Below are positions 10,101 through 17,015 of a stretch of 64,000 nucleotides of DNA, in pieces. The stretch's first letter is position 1, and every line of letters starts with the position of its first letter. Under the pieces are notes generated by a model that did no database searches, had not been told where the DNA came from, and saw nothing but the letters and a program-made list of their open reading frames with translations. Source of the DNA: Thaumasiovibrio subtropicus (GTDB taxonomy: Bacteria; Pseudomonadota; Gammaproteobacteria; Enterobacterales; Vibrionaceae); NCBI RefSeq assembly GCF_019703835.1, contig NZ_AP023055.1, positions 186,001 to 250,000 on the forward strand, given 5' to 3'. The translations under genes and the position numbers were made by a program.

Positions 10101-10419
10101 GACTCGCCTCATGAAGAGAGAAGCCGTCGATGAAGCTTTGGAGGAATACCTTGAGCTTTTCGGCTGATGTATGCAATGTCAACGTATGAATTCTGACAGA
10201 ACATTTTTCATACAATGGTGTTCTCTTGGTATTCTTGCCGTTCCATTCATTTGACTGGAAGGTTCCGGGCAATGTTCTGCCGTAAAGAAACCGAAGCTCG
10301 CTAGCATTTTCGCGTTCGATCTCTAAAACCCAAATTTGGGAAACACTAGAGTTGCTAGCATCTCCAAACAAATCATAAAGCCTAAAGTCTGAGGACAATG
10401 TATTGAAATCTTGTATCAT
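7105..10419 (-). CDS. Large VPA1262-like protein with PLD-like HDR motif; candidate defence protein
   Basis: An 1104-residue protein with no signal peptide or membrane segment. The N-terminal half (about 1-390) reminds me of the VPA1262-family N-terminal domain described from Vibrio; this is from memory. Residues about 400-560 look like a phospholipase-D-like nuclease half: a strand with WFDPF (Asp437), then KIHDRM (His512-Asp513-Arg514), then a G-x-S/N stretch (AGYHLSNS). These match the DPY...HDR...GxS pattern of PLD-like proteins found in some restriction and defence systems. The rest is helical, without a motif I recognise. AAGGTAG precedes the ATG. The gene stands alone, opposite to its neighbours, and is bracketed by two direct copies of the small secreted gene. 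A phage-defence role is inference from architecture and setting; a housekeeping nuclease-like function cannot be excluded. Confidence 0.6.
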   Translation of the reverse strand: MIQDFNTLSSDFRLYDLFGDASNSSVSQIWVLEIERENASELRFLYGRTLPGTFQSNEWNGKNTKRTPLYEKCSVRIHTLTLHTSAEKLKVFLQSFIDGFSLHEASQHAALTLSDKLNAKIGSVIFGTNPCVRPVMHLPTRDDFPLQTKRLSPTSYASVDSCAVFPEEKTSIFTVPEGKDRQIAETVCNALDADTGMAFATIDAWRLGDLEFICAPGLTNSERRKFEIILKGKHSSLKLFESLTQEPADLMVILNAYSNDSVQASYVSRLDKSMSYPLEHKFIIEDFKNQVTTAFTLEIYALGKAGEESYLLLKTGKYFARGVNLNMQMVEPISSTDRMGWLEKQVPAREKAKLDATGRVARAVRNSHSVIGGHFNDPWVSQSCLIESNVNNLLPKASTGRFFLTLSSSGGTSRLHLVDWLRRIFERHHDAQIAWFDPFMEDVGINLLNRLGTEKGDYLIITTEKQVNKDSELSPKQPTRIQRLLASCDGWGNGYFGNVQLKVLAVPDSKIHDRMILIRSADGKPLAGYHLSNSIQRANDNFPLLATPIPLDILPSVFEFADGIIQSTLHGSRKQSPTAKLIFDSNTYSPENKTCGVGLNHQSSFIDACRSGEVFAWWLNDQELAGLSGSALLDMMHSKKYMKDGELAPERFEELPSKFWNEGFPLQDFHSAWDALGYVLAYSHAGSLSIEDNSPLSGELKQKLLEHLNPLRVDALPAKIKKSYLDIEHYRAKSLRELLLSNEEPSRVLRGSGFETAWSDYYALNILWSRAPQDLIDWLSVACSNTVGEHHRKRALVEQALYIIYLGLEFDKNSEKIEALLKSDASVATWLGLHALKNAINYGNFSTDALSKLSLVKSTCEQKAVLCWLINEANNDNSDAKSQLIIKLLQLFETPLTDKQLQDTLQPLRDRLGKLHHSTPWILESLLIPMIEMKVIDIAQVSRTWLGELKAQWLSILDGGDNLYFKIEGDGAFTDELAILVAHINTTDQAHVISELWKIFNSLARTIRKPLSAQISWSSYINAYNVNLWLYALSCRISFFVDCDESQQLKGLLEQSESLIERLSDSDRENFTNQDLLKYFRREPDQIKCNNILNTVDTAINSCQ

Positions 10420-10901
10420 CTTGCTACCTTTGGGTTTGCAGGCATTGTTATAAGTTAAATTGGTATGACCCCAAAGTTCACTTCGAGTTTACCGTACTTA
10501 AATTACTACTCTTTATAGTGCCACATACTCACTTCACCCTACCTATCTCTCACGACTTATCTTTTTAGCAGTAATAGCGAAGATAGGTCAAAAGGTTGAT
10601 TGGATGCCACTAATGGCATATAGATATGCGCATATTAAGGGTATTAGATAAATTTGGTCAAACGAGCAGGATTAGAATTGTTATGAGCAACAACTCTAAA
10701 TGAAAAAGGGGCATAAATCATCTAGCTACATTCGACAGCCCACCCAGTTCTATTCGTGCTAGAGAAGTTGCGTTGTTCTCTCATTGCTTCAACGCAGTGC
10801 GCCAAACCATCGATGGCTTAGAATATCTAACACGCGTCGTGCGCAAATGAAGAACTTCTTTTAACGAGTTTGTCGCTAGTGACTATTACATTCATGTATG
10901 C
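10420..10901. other. Intergenic region upstream of the 1104-residue gene
   Basis: It holds the presumed promoter of the reverse gene (TATAAC on the minus strand just upstream of its start). I see no ORF, tRNA or inverted repeat of note in the remaining roughly 430 bases. The small-protein repeat unit begins abruptly at 10902. Confidence 0.5.
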
Positions 10902-11058
10902 GTGACGATCGTCACATTCGTTCAATTTATGTTCAGCTCGGATTGGTATTCTAAACCCATCAAAGAGAGATGAGGCCAAGGCAAAACGCCGCGAGCCATT
11001 ATCTCAATAAGCGAGAAAAACTCGCACTATCAAAAACGGTTTAGTCGGAGAATTGAAT
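10902..11058 (+). promoter_or_regulatory. Operator, promoter and structured 5' leader of copy 2
   Basis: The perfect 14-bp palindrome GTGACGATCGTCAC lies at 10902-10915. GTTCA half-sites are at 10920-10924 and 10931-10935 (11-bp period), with TATTCT as the -10-like box. Leader hairpins lie at 10967-11005 and 11011-11025. In the outer stem the downstream arm reads TTATCTC instead of TCATCTC, turning a G-C pair into G-U, so the fold is kept. Confidence 0.6.
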
Positions 11059-11424
11059 ATGAAAAAAGTAATCGCTACTACAGTTATGGCTTTGGGTCTT
11101 TTCGCAGCTGGCGCACAAGCAAGCTATACACTTGAAGAGACGCAAATGTTCGCGGGCTCAGATAACTTCCACGCACAGGTGCAAAACCACCGTGCATTGC
11201 AAGGTGAAAACGTTACTAGTACTGACGCAGTGAGCCTTTACAGCGCAGAAGAAGTACGCACGTTCGCGACCTCAGGTGATTTTCATCAGCGAGTACACGC
11301 ACAACGCCTTCAAAATGGTGAGGTGCCAGACGGGGTATTTGCAGGGGCGCTAAGCCTTGAAGAGACCCGTCAATGCGGCACCGCCAGTGATGTGAACGTG
11401 TGTTTAGGTCGACTTGCTAGTTAA
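11059..11424 (+). CDS. Small secreted protein, paralogue copy 2 of 3
   Basis: A 121-residue protein with a signal peptide (1-21) and the same two-and-a-half repeat structure and cysteine pair as the gene at 6321. It differs from copy 1 mainly at residues 52-58 (VTSTDAV instead of QVGTDAM), at 67-68 (RT instead of SA) and at E to D in the PEG/PDG turn. Homology with the other copies ends at the stop codon; the 3' flank and terminator are unrelated. Upstream homology extends through the full leader and operator. Function unknown. Confidence 0.85.
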   Translation: MKKVIATTVMALGLFAAGAQASYTLEETQMFAGSDNFHAQVQNHRALQGENVTSTDAVSLYSAEEVRTFATSGDFHQRVHAQRLQNGEVPDGVFAGALSLEETRQCGTASDVNVCLGRLAS

Positions 11425-11446
11425 CAGTACGAACAGCATTCAACAC

Positions 11447-11473
11447 AAAAAAGACGCGCGAGCGTCTTTTTTT
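11447..11473 (+). terminator. Rho-independent terminator after copy 2
   Basis: AAAAAAGACGC and GCGTCTTTTTTT arms around a short CGCGA loop, 22 nt after the stop codon. It differs from the terminator shared by copies 1 and 3. Confidence 0.85.
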
Positions 11474-11576
11474 GATCTTGGCGATTATGCTTTTGAGGGA
11501 ATGTAGTTTGAGTTTGCAGAACTCTGCGATAACTGAAAATGAGAAGTGGGTATCCGTAAGGCTTTGGGGCAGAAAC

Positions 11577-11606
11577 TTGTTATTTGTCGTGACTACTCCC
11601 TATAAT
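11577..11606 (+). promoter_or_regulatory. Probable sigma-70 promoter of ppiB
   Basis: TTGTTA at 11577-11582 and a consensus TATAAT at 11601-11606 with an 18-bp spacer, about 35 bp before the ppiB start codon. Confidence 0.6.
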
Positions 11607-11640
11607 TGCGCGCATCACTCATTTGAGATTGCAATAGACA

Positions 11641-12150
11641 ATGATTACCCTTCACACCAATTTTGGTGACATCCAAATCGAACTCAACAAAGACAAAGCA
11701 CCTGTATCTTCACGTAACTTCAGAAAATACTGTGAAGATGGTTTCTATAACGGCACTATTTTCCACCGCGTGATTAAAGGCTTCATGATCCAAGGTGGTG
11801 GCCTGACAGAATTGATGGACGAAAAGGAAACGCGTGCGCCTATCACCAATGAGGCAAATCGCGGCCTAAAGAATATCACCGGTACCATCGCAATGGCTCG
11901 AACGGATGCTCCACACTCTGCAACTGCGCAGTTTTTTATTAATCTTGATGACAATGACTTCCTCGATCACACAGCGAAAACCAACAACGGTTGGGGCTAT
12001 GCTGTGTTTGGCAAAGTGACTTTAGGGATGGAGGTTGTCAATAAGATTGCTGAGGTACATACGTTATCACGGATGGGGCATGATGATGTGCCAGCAGAGA
12101 CAGTTATGATTGAACGGGTGACCATCGACGCATCAGAAGACGTTGGATAA
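11641..12150 (+). CDS. ppiB: Peptidyl-prolyl cis-trans isomerase B (cyclophilin)
   Basis: Cytoplasmic cyclophilin of 169 residues. It catalyses cis-trans isomerisation of Xaa-Pro bonds during protein folding. Family signatures seen: [15 protein letters not shown] (catalytic Arg in FHRV), [18 protein letters not shown] and [10 protein letters not shown]. There is no signal peptide, which separates it from periplasmic PpiA. The length is normal. It has its own promoter (TATAAT at 11601) and lies between small-protein copies 2 and 3 on the same strand, probably as a bystander of the duplication. Confidence 0.95.
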   Translation: MITLHTNFGDIQIELNKDKAPVSSRNFRKYCEDGFYNGTIFHRVIKGFMIQGGGLTELMDEKETRAPITNEANRGLKNITGTIAMARTDAPHSATAQFFINLDDNDFLDHTAKTNNGWGYAVFGKVTLGMEVVNKIAEVHTLSRMGHDDVPAETVMIERVTIDASEDVG

Positions 12151-12277
12151 TACTGTCGACAATGCTATCCCAGTTAAATCAAGATGGAAGGTGAGGCGAT
12201 GCAGTAAGAACGGTAGCGGTGACATTAACAACGACACTCTCCCCATATGACCTCATATGCACTCATTGTGGTAATGA

Positions 12278-12434
12278 GTGACTATCGTCACATTTGTTCA
12301 ATTTATGTTCAGTTCGGGCTGGTATTCTAAACCCATCAAAGAGAGATGAGGCCAAGGCAAAACGCCGCGAGCCATCATCTCAATAAGCGAGAAAAACTCG
12401 CACTCTCAAAAACGGTTTAGTCGGAGAATTGAAT
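12278..12434 (+). promoter_or_regulatory. Operator, promoter and structured 5' leader of copy 3
   Basis: Dyad GTGACTATCGTCAC at 12278-12291 (one mismatch). GTTCA half-sites at 12296-12300 and 12307-12311, TATTCT -10-like box, and hairpins at 12343-12381 and 12387-12401. An additional dyad, CACTCATT/AATGAGTG (12260-12280), overlaps the operator edge. It could mark the end of the ppiB transcript, but it lacks a T tract. Confidence 0.6.
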
Positions 12435-12800
12435 ATGAAAAAAGTAATCGCTACTACAGTTATGGCTTTGGGTCTCTTCGCAGCAGGCGCACAAGCAAGC
12501 TATACACTTGAAGAGACGCAGATGTTCGCGGGTTCAGATAACTTCCATGCTCAGGTGCAAAACCACCGTGCATTGCAAGGTGAAAACGTCCACAGTGCTG
12601 ACGCAGTGAGCCTTTACAGCGCAGAAGAAGTACGCACGTTCGCGACCTCAGGTGATTTTCATCAGCGAGTACACGCACAGCGCCTTCAAAATGGTGACGT
12701 GTCAGACGGGGTATTTGCAGGAGCGCTAAGCCTTGAAGAGACCCGCCAATGCGGCACCGCCAGTGATGTGAATGTGTGTGTCGGTCGACTTGCTAGTTAA
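12435..12800 (+). CDS. Small secreted protein, paralogue copy 3 of 3
   Basis: A 121-residue protein with a signal peptide and the same repeat architecture as at 6321 and 11059. The linker reads VHSADAV at 52-58. Other changes are GDVSDG for GEVPEG and V for L before the final GRLAS. The whole unit from operator to past the terminator (12278-13009, 732 bp) aligns without gaps to 6164-6895, so copies 1 and 3 share a 3' UTR that copy 2 lacks. Function unknown. Confidence 0.85.
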   Translation: MKKVIATTVMALGLFAAGAQASYTLEETQMFAGSDNFHAQVQNHRALQGENVHSADAVSLYSAEEVRTFATSGDFHQRVHAQRLQNGDVSDGVFAGALSLEETRQCGTASDVNVCVGRLAS

Positions 12801-12823
12801 GTTGCTCCAATAGAATTGATGTA

Positions 12824-12847
12824 CCAAAGGCAGGAAGATGCCTTTGG
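12824..12847 (+). repeat. Conserved hairpin in 3' UTR of copy 3
   Basis: Stem CCAAAGGCA/TGCCTTTGG identical to that at 6710-6733, with loop GGAAGA instead of GCAAAA. Confidence 0.6.
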
Positions 12848-12958
12848 CAACAAAGAGGTTACTTAGCGTAAAGAAGCACCTAGAATGCTTTGTTCGATTT
12901 GCTAAGCCATGGAAATAAGCATTTAAATTCGATAAACCATTGGAACCAATTTTGTTCA

Positions 12959-12987
12959 CGCCACTCAGCTTTGGGTGGCGTTTTTTT
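12959..12987 (+). terminator. Rho-independent terminator after copy 3
   Basis: Stem CGCCACTC/GGGTGGCG followed by seven T. The C to T change against copy 1 gives a G-U pair, so pairing is kept. Confidence 0.88.
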
Positions 12988-13115
12988 GTTTGGTGAAAAT
13001 GCGCTGACTATTTAGTGGTGACGTCTATCCGGTGCTGGCGTTTAGGATGTTGGTTGTGACTGAATGTAACGCTTGCCTTATCCCCGTTGATAGTCAGTGT
13101 TTACTTACCAAACGG

Positions 13116-14090
13116 TTAGAACTCAGAGACGAGTAACGGCAATAGGTGCTCAGTGAACAGCGTGACCCTGTCTTTGGGGCGCGGTACGAAGTACGATGTG
13201 ATTGCGACCACTACCTCATCATTTGGCGATATCAACAGGGCGTTCCCGCCATCACCTAGAGCACAATAGCCGTTATTGATATCAGGCATTAGCCACCACA
13301 GATAGCCGTATCGACGCTCGCCCCAGCGGCTCTGCTCTGAAGTACTCTGGTGTATCCATGTGCTTGGCAGTAGGCGTTGGCCTTCCCAAATCCCGTTAGC
13401 AAGGTAAAGGTGCGCCAACCTAATGAGGTCAGATGTACTTAACACCAGCCCCCAGCCTGGCGTGTTGTCGCCGCGAGGATCGGCAACCCAGCCGCGATCA
13501 CGGGCAGAGCGAGTAAAATCGAGGTGCTGCTGTCGACCATTCAAGGTAATGCTTTTCACGTGCGCAATGCCAAGCGGCGCAAACAACGCCTTATTTGCGT
13601 AGTCGGCCACACATTGTCCAGTCGCCTTGCTCAGCAGCCCAGATAAGACATGCAACGCGGGAGTCGTGTACTTAAACTGCCCAACTTCGCCTTTTCCCCC
13701 GAGAAGATCCAGCGACGCCATTGTCCAATCGTGGCTCGAGTAGATACGTGTATACGGCTCACTCTTAAACTTGTAAGGGGCGGTCATACTTAGTAGCTCC
13801 TTAATCCGAAGGTGAGGGAGTGTTTTTTCGCCGCGTTTTAATGCGTAGTCAGGGAAGAACTCCAAAACTCGCTGTTCAATGCTTTGTATCTCTCCTTGTT
13901 TAAGCGCAACCCCAATTAGCATCGAGAAGATACTTTTTGTGACTGAGGAGAGATGTATTGGGGTTTGGCTTGAAATGCCGGGGGCGAAATATTCAAGTGC
14001 TACCTTGCCTCGCCGGGTCGCAATCAGTCCAGCGACGTTGGGGTATTGACTGCTGATAAGATCTCTTATGGATTCATTGACATAGTTCAT
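13116..14090 (-). CDS. Serine hydrolase, class C beta-lactamase family
   Basis: A 324-residue protein of the beta-lactamase/DD-peptidase-like fold. The SxxK motif is SVTK (Ser49, Lys52). A YTTPALHVLSG stretch replaces the usual YSN...LG motif, and LGDGGN near residue 290 fits the third active-site motif. There is no signal peptide, so it probably acts in the cytoplasm as an esterase or peptidase-like enzyme, not as a periplasmic beta-lactamase. The length is slightly short for the family. It stands alone. Substrate unknown. Confidence 0.85.
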   Translation of the reverse strand: MNYVNESIRDLISSQYPNVAGLIATRRGKVALEYFAPGISSQTPIHLSSVTKSIFSMLIGVALKQGEIQSIEQRVLEFFPDYALKRGEKTLPHLRIKELLSMTAPYKFKSEPYTRIYSSHDWTMASLDLLGGKGEVGQFKYTTPALHVLSGLLSKATGQCVADYANKALFAPLGIAHVKSITLNGRQQHLDFTRSARDRGWVADPRGDNTPGWGLVLSTSDLIRLAHLYLANGIWEGQRLLPSTWIHQSTSEQSRWGERRYGYLWWLMPDINNGYCALGDGGNALLISPNDEVVVAITSYFVPRPKDRVTLFTEHLLPLLVSEF

Positions 14091-14331
14091 CGTGGAGCCT
14101 CATTCGCGACTAATGAGGCTGAAGGCTACGCAAATTATTTTAAAAATGGAAAGCTGAAAGCAGCCAGCGATGAGTTAGTTTTAATTCGAATGGAAGAGCG
14201 CACAATAATTTGAAAATGTAATCTGAATAGAGAGTCACTGAGTAGGGCTTAGCACGTCATACTTTGATTCACTCTTGAGCACTCTGCACTACTCTAAACC
14301 GGCCCATCGCCTTTTCGCGGCACCTGAGCTT

Positions 14332-14625
14332 TTATTGTATTTCGTAACTGATTTGCTTACTGACGTTCTTGAGTTGTACCCCAACCTTATTGAAGGCTTT
14401 TTGGATGGTAGAGGCGACATGCTGCTGGCCTTCTTTCGCTATAAAGCTTGCTCTATCTTCTTGTGTTTCAAATACACAGATAATTTTTAGGCTTTGTGGA
14501 AAGGATGAGAAGTTAACCGTGTGAGTGACCCAAAGAAAGCCGTCGTAACCTTTTAGCGTATCTTCACAAACGTCGGTCAATACATTCCTAATCAGGTTCT
14601 CGACCTTCTTATCGGATTTGCGCAT
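14332..14625 (-). CDS. Small conserved gammaproteobacterial protein (often labelled Fis family)
   Basis: A 97-residue protein starting MRKSDKKVENLIRNVLTDVC, with a GYDGFLWVTHTVNFSSFPQSL core. From memory this matches a conserved Vibrio/Shewanella/Pseudomonas protein often annotated as a Fis-family regulator. I see no clear helix-turn-helix like that of Fis, so the label may be wrong. It is soluble, without a signal peptide. Function unknown. Confidence 0.65.
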   Translation of the reverse strand: MRKSDKKVENLIRNVLTDVCEDTLKGYDGFLWVTHTVNFSSFPQSLKIICVFETQEDRASFIAKEGQQHVASTIQKAFNKVGVQLKNVSKQISYEIQ

Positions 14626-14769
14626 GTAGAATAGTTCCTAATGGTAGTGGATGAGTAAGGGTGGCGACATACCGAGAGATTTAGGCATGAGAAGAAGTAT
14701 GTCAAGCCAACTGGGGTTGCTACGCGATGATACTGTAGTCATTATTCAGCACATTCTTCACGCTGCCTC

Positions 14770-15207
14770 TTACTTTCTCTTTTGCGTAAACTTTTTTCCG
14801 TCAGTGATGCTCATTGTGATGAGGACCAGATTAACGGCACCAGCGATCACCTCAGCGGCTTGAAGCAAGTAGAATTGCGTATCTAAACGCCCTTCAATCG
14901 CCCATTGATTAAGAAAGATCGCCGCAGGAATCAGGACAAAAACACCATTTATGGCAATGAAGGGCATGCGTTTTTTCTTACGATTGATGACTCGCCCAGA
15001 GCGCTGTTTTGCCAATGAAAACCCTGTTGCTCCCGTTAGGGCAATCGCAGTAACTAAGATAAACAGCCCCGGAAAAACGATCAGGGCCTTCACTTTCCGC
15101 ATCGCTTCAATTGAACCAAACAGTTCTACCAACAAGGTACTGCTAAAAAAGGTAGCGACACATAAGGTTGCTGTTATTGCCGCGGATCGATGGATTATCT
15201 GTTTCAA
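14770..15207 (-). CDS. Four-helix membrane protein paired with MarR regulator
   Basis: A 145-residue integral membrane protein with hydrophobic segments at about 8-28, 42-62, 82-102 and 115-138 and a basic loop (RSGRVINRKKKR) between the second and third. No enzyme or transporter motif is visible. It is divergent from the MarR gene (start 15290), and two strong palindromes lie in the 82 bp between them, so it is probably repressed by that MarR protein. A stress or efflux-related role is inference. Confidence 0.75.
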   Translation of the reverse strand: MKQIIHRSAAITATLCVATFFSSTLLVELFGSIEAMRKVKALIVFPGLFILVTAIALTGATGFSLAKQRSGRVINRKKKRMPFIAINGVFVLIPAAIFLNQWAIEGRLDTQFYLLQAAEVIAGAVNLVLITMSITDGKKFTQKRK

Positions 15208-15229
15208 ATTGCTTACCTAATCAGTATTA

Positions 15230-15245
15230 TGACAACATGTTGTCA
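15230..15245. promoter_or_regulatory. Perfect 16-bp palindrome, MarR-type operator 1
   Basis: TGACAACATGTTGTCA reads identically on both strands. It lies 22 bp upstream of the membrane-protein start. A second related palindrome is centred 28 bp away. Confidence 0.75.
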
Positions 15246-15255
15246 ATATAGATCG

Positions 15256-15275
15256 TTTGACAATATGTTGTCAAA
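15256..15275. promoter_or_regulatory. 20-bp palindrome, MarR-type operator 2
   Basis: TTTGACAATATGTTGTCAAA has 8-bp perfect arms around TATG. It ends 14 bp before the MarR start codon, overlapping its ribosome-site region, as expected for autorepression. Confidence 0.75.
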
Positions 15276-15289
15276 CTCAGGAGGGTTGT

Positions 15290-15727
15290 ATGGATTCAGA
15301 TGGTGAAATGTTCACAAAGATCGTGCTGGGAATATTTAAAGTCAGTGGCCAACTCAACACAGAAGGCGACCGGATGAGTGAGGAGTTCGGCTTAAGCAGT
15401 GCACGCTGGAAAATTATGGGTGCAATCGAAAAGTCGGATGTGCGGCTTACGGTCCCCGAGATTGGCCGAGCCATGGGTCAAAGCCGGCAAGCCAGCCAAA
15501 GAATTGTTGATGTGATGGCAAAAGATGGCTTAGTCGCATTTATCGATAATCCCAGCCATAAGCGAGCAAAGCACATTACACTCACGTCCGAAGGCAAACG
15601 CATATATGACTTGCTTGATAGCATACAAGGGACATGGGCGACAGAAGCCGCAGCAGCGTTGACACGAGAAGAGTTGGATATCACCTTGCGTACCCTTCAG
15701 AAGATGGCTAAGTACTTTGATAAGTAG
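15290..15727 (+). CDS. MarR-family transcriptional regulator
   Basis: A 145-residue winged-helix regulator. The DNA-binding part (about 45-110) includes LTVPEIGRAMGQSRQASQRIVDVM and a wing with HKRAKHITLTSEG. A TTG-started extension from 15257 is possible, but ATG 15290 is preceded by AGGAGGG, so I use it. Two palindromic operators lie just upstream, between this gene and the divergent membrane protein. Autorepression plus control of that neighbour is the simplest reading. The effector is unknown. Confidence 0.92.
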   Translation: MDSDGEMFTKIVLGIFKVSGQLNTEGDRMSEEFGLSSARWKIMGAIEKSDVRLTVPEIGRAMGQSRQASQRIVDVMAKDGLVAFIDNPSHKRAKHITLTSEGKRIYDLLDSIQGTWATEAAAALTREELDITLRTLQKMAKYFDK

Positions 15728-15782
15728 TGGCTCATAAACTGTGTGATTTTCATGAGTAACGCTAAGGCACTGTGTCCCTGCC

Positions 15783-15873
15783 CACTCGATCTTCAAAACA
15801 GTGTCTTGTTGACCAGCCTAGACATTCTGGCTGATCAAGCCTCTTGAGGTGGTTTGAATTTGGGTGTTTGAAT
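15783..15873. repeat. Dispersed ~90-bp intergenic repeat, copy A
   Basis: The segment from CACTCGATCTTCAAAAC through CTTGAGGTGGTTTGA to GGTGTTTGAAT aligns along its length with 60811-60902, and its core with 24861-24912. It overlaps the last dozen codons and stop of the MFS gene, so the repeat supplies that protein's C-terminus. Confidence 0.65.
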
Positions 15874-17013
15874 GGCAAGCAGCACCAAAAACACCATTGC
15901 TGCAGCGGCCACGTAGAAGGGCAACTGTGGGTGGTATTGATAAATCAAGGATCCTAATGCTGGGCCAAGTGTCAGCCCAACTCCTTGGCTTAAACCATTT
16001 AAACCTGCCAGTTTACCTTGTTGGTGATCAGCAACTCGGCTTGTCATCAACGCCAAGTTGGCAGGCAAGAAAAGCCCGAATCCCATGCCCAGTAAACCCA
16101 TCCCAAGTGCTAGCACCATTGGACTGGAACTCAAAGCACAGAGTAGAAGCGCCACTGCCGCGAACACGCTACCCATCATTCTGACGCGATGCTGGGCCGT
16201 TAAACTGGCGTGTTTGAGACAACTTAATCCGATTTGAGCGACGATCATGGCAAGCATGCTACTCATCATAATGCCGCCAGTCGTTTTGATGGTTTGATCG
16301 CCATTAAGCGCGAATGCATCTTGTAGTCGCCAACCGGTAATGGGTTGTAAAGCGCTATAGATGGTCAAGCAAATCACCGTTGAAACAAGGTAAATCATCG
16401 GCGCAGTGAGCGTGAAGGTCGATGCGGTCACCTTTGTCGTTGCGTTGTGTGTTTCGGGTAGCTTAAAGCAAACCCACAGTGAGGAGAGCGTCATTAATAC
16501 ACTCAGAGCAATAAAGCCTTCGACAAGCCCGTTTTGCCCGCTCATTATCGCTAACAGTCCACCCAATAGGGTGCCCGCACCGAACGTTGCCCCCATTACC
16601 CCCATGGCTTGCATTCGATTGTTCGGCGCTGTGATGTCACTGACTGTGGCTTGAGTTGCCGGTTTGAGTCCGGCGCTCAGGGCAGCTTGTAATACTCGAA
16701 TACCCAACAGCATGTTGGCGAATAGACCGGGTAAGAGTGCAGCGTTTTTGATTAATAGGGCCAATAAAAAGGTGGTAACAGCGCTTGAAATCAAGCCAAT
16801 GGCAAGGATCTGCTTTCGACCGAACCTATCGCAAGCCCAACCCCAAATAGGCCCAGTTATGATTAATAGTAGGGCGGATAAACTCATTATCAGGCCAACA
16901 TGTAAATCAGCCATCATTTGGGCTCTGCCAAGGGCGGGCAAGCTGATAGCGAAATAGGCATGGCCTGCGCCGTTGGCAATCAATGCAAGAAGTAGTGGTC
17001 GAGTTTGTCGCAT
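15835..17013 (-). CDS. MFS transporter, probably siderophore-related
   Basis: Major facilitator protein of 392 residues with about 12 hydrophobic segments. The loop 2-3 signature reads GWACDRFGRKQ. It directly follows the TonB receptor gene: stop TAA, two bases, then ATG 17013. A TTG at 17022 would instead give a 7-base overlap. Either way translation is probably coupled. The pairing resembles FyuA with YbtX-type MFS proteins of siderophore loci, so a siderophore importer or exporter is likely. No biosynthesis genes are nearby, which suggests use of a foreign siderophore. The last residues (FKPPQEA) come from a dispersed repeat. Confidence 0.8.
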   Translation of the reverse strand: MRQTRPLLLALIANGAGHAYFAISLPALGRAQMMADLHVGLIMSLSALLLIITGPIWGWACDRFGRKQILAIGLISSAVTTFLLALLIKNAALLPGLFANMLLGIRVLQAALSAGLKPATQATVSDITAPNNRMQAMGVMGATFGAGTLLGGLLAIMSGQNGLVEGFIALSVLMTLSSLWVCFKLPETHNATTKVTASTFTLTAPMIYLVSTVICLTIYSALQPITGWRLQDAFALNGDQTIKTTGGIMMSSMLAMIVAQIGLSCLKHASLTAQHRVRMMGSVFAAVALLLCALSSSPMVLALGMGLLGMGFGLFLPANLALMTSRVADHQQGKLAGLNGLSQGVGLTLGPALGSLIYQYHPQLPFYVAAAAMVFLVLLAIQTPKFKPPQEA

Positions 17014-17015
17014 CT

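Noticed and set aside
10420..10901. Integron attC site, phage att site or insertion-sequence remnant beside the large gene
   Set aside because: No core-site motifs, terminal inverted repeats, target-site duplication or recombinase gene could be seen.
11472..11669. 65-codon plus-strand frame between the copy 2 terminator and ppiB
   Set aside because: It contains the ppiB promoter and start and has no ribosome site; a chance frame.
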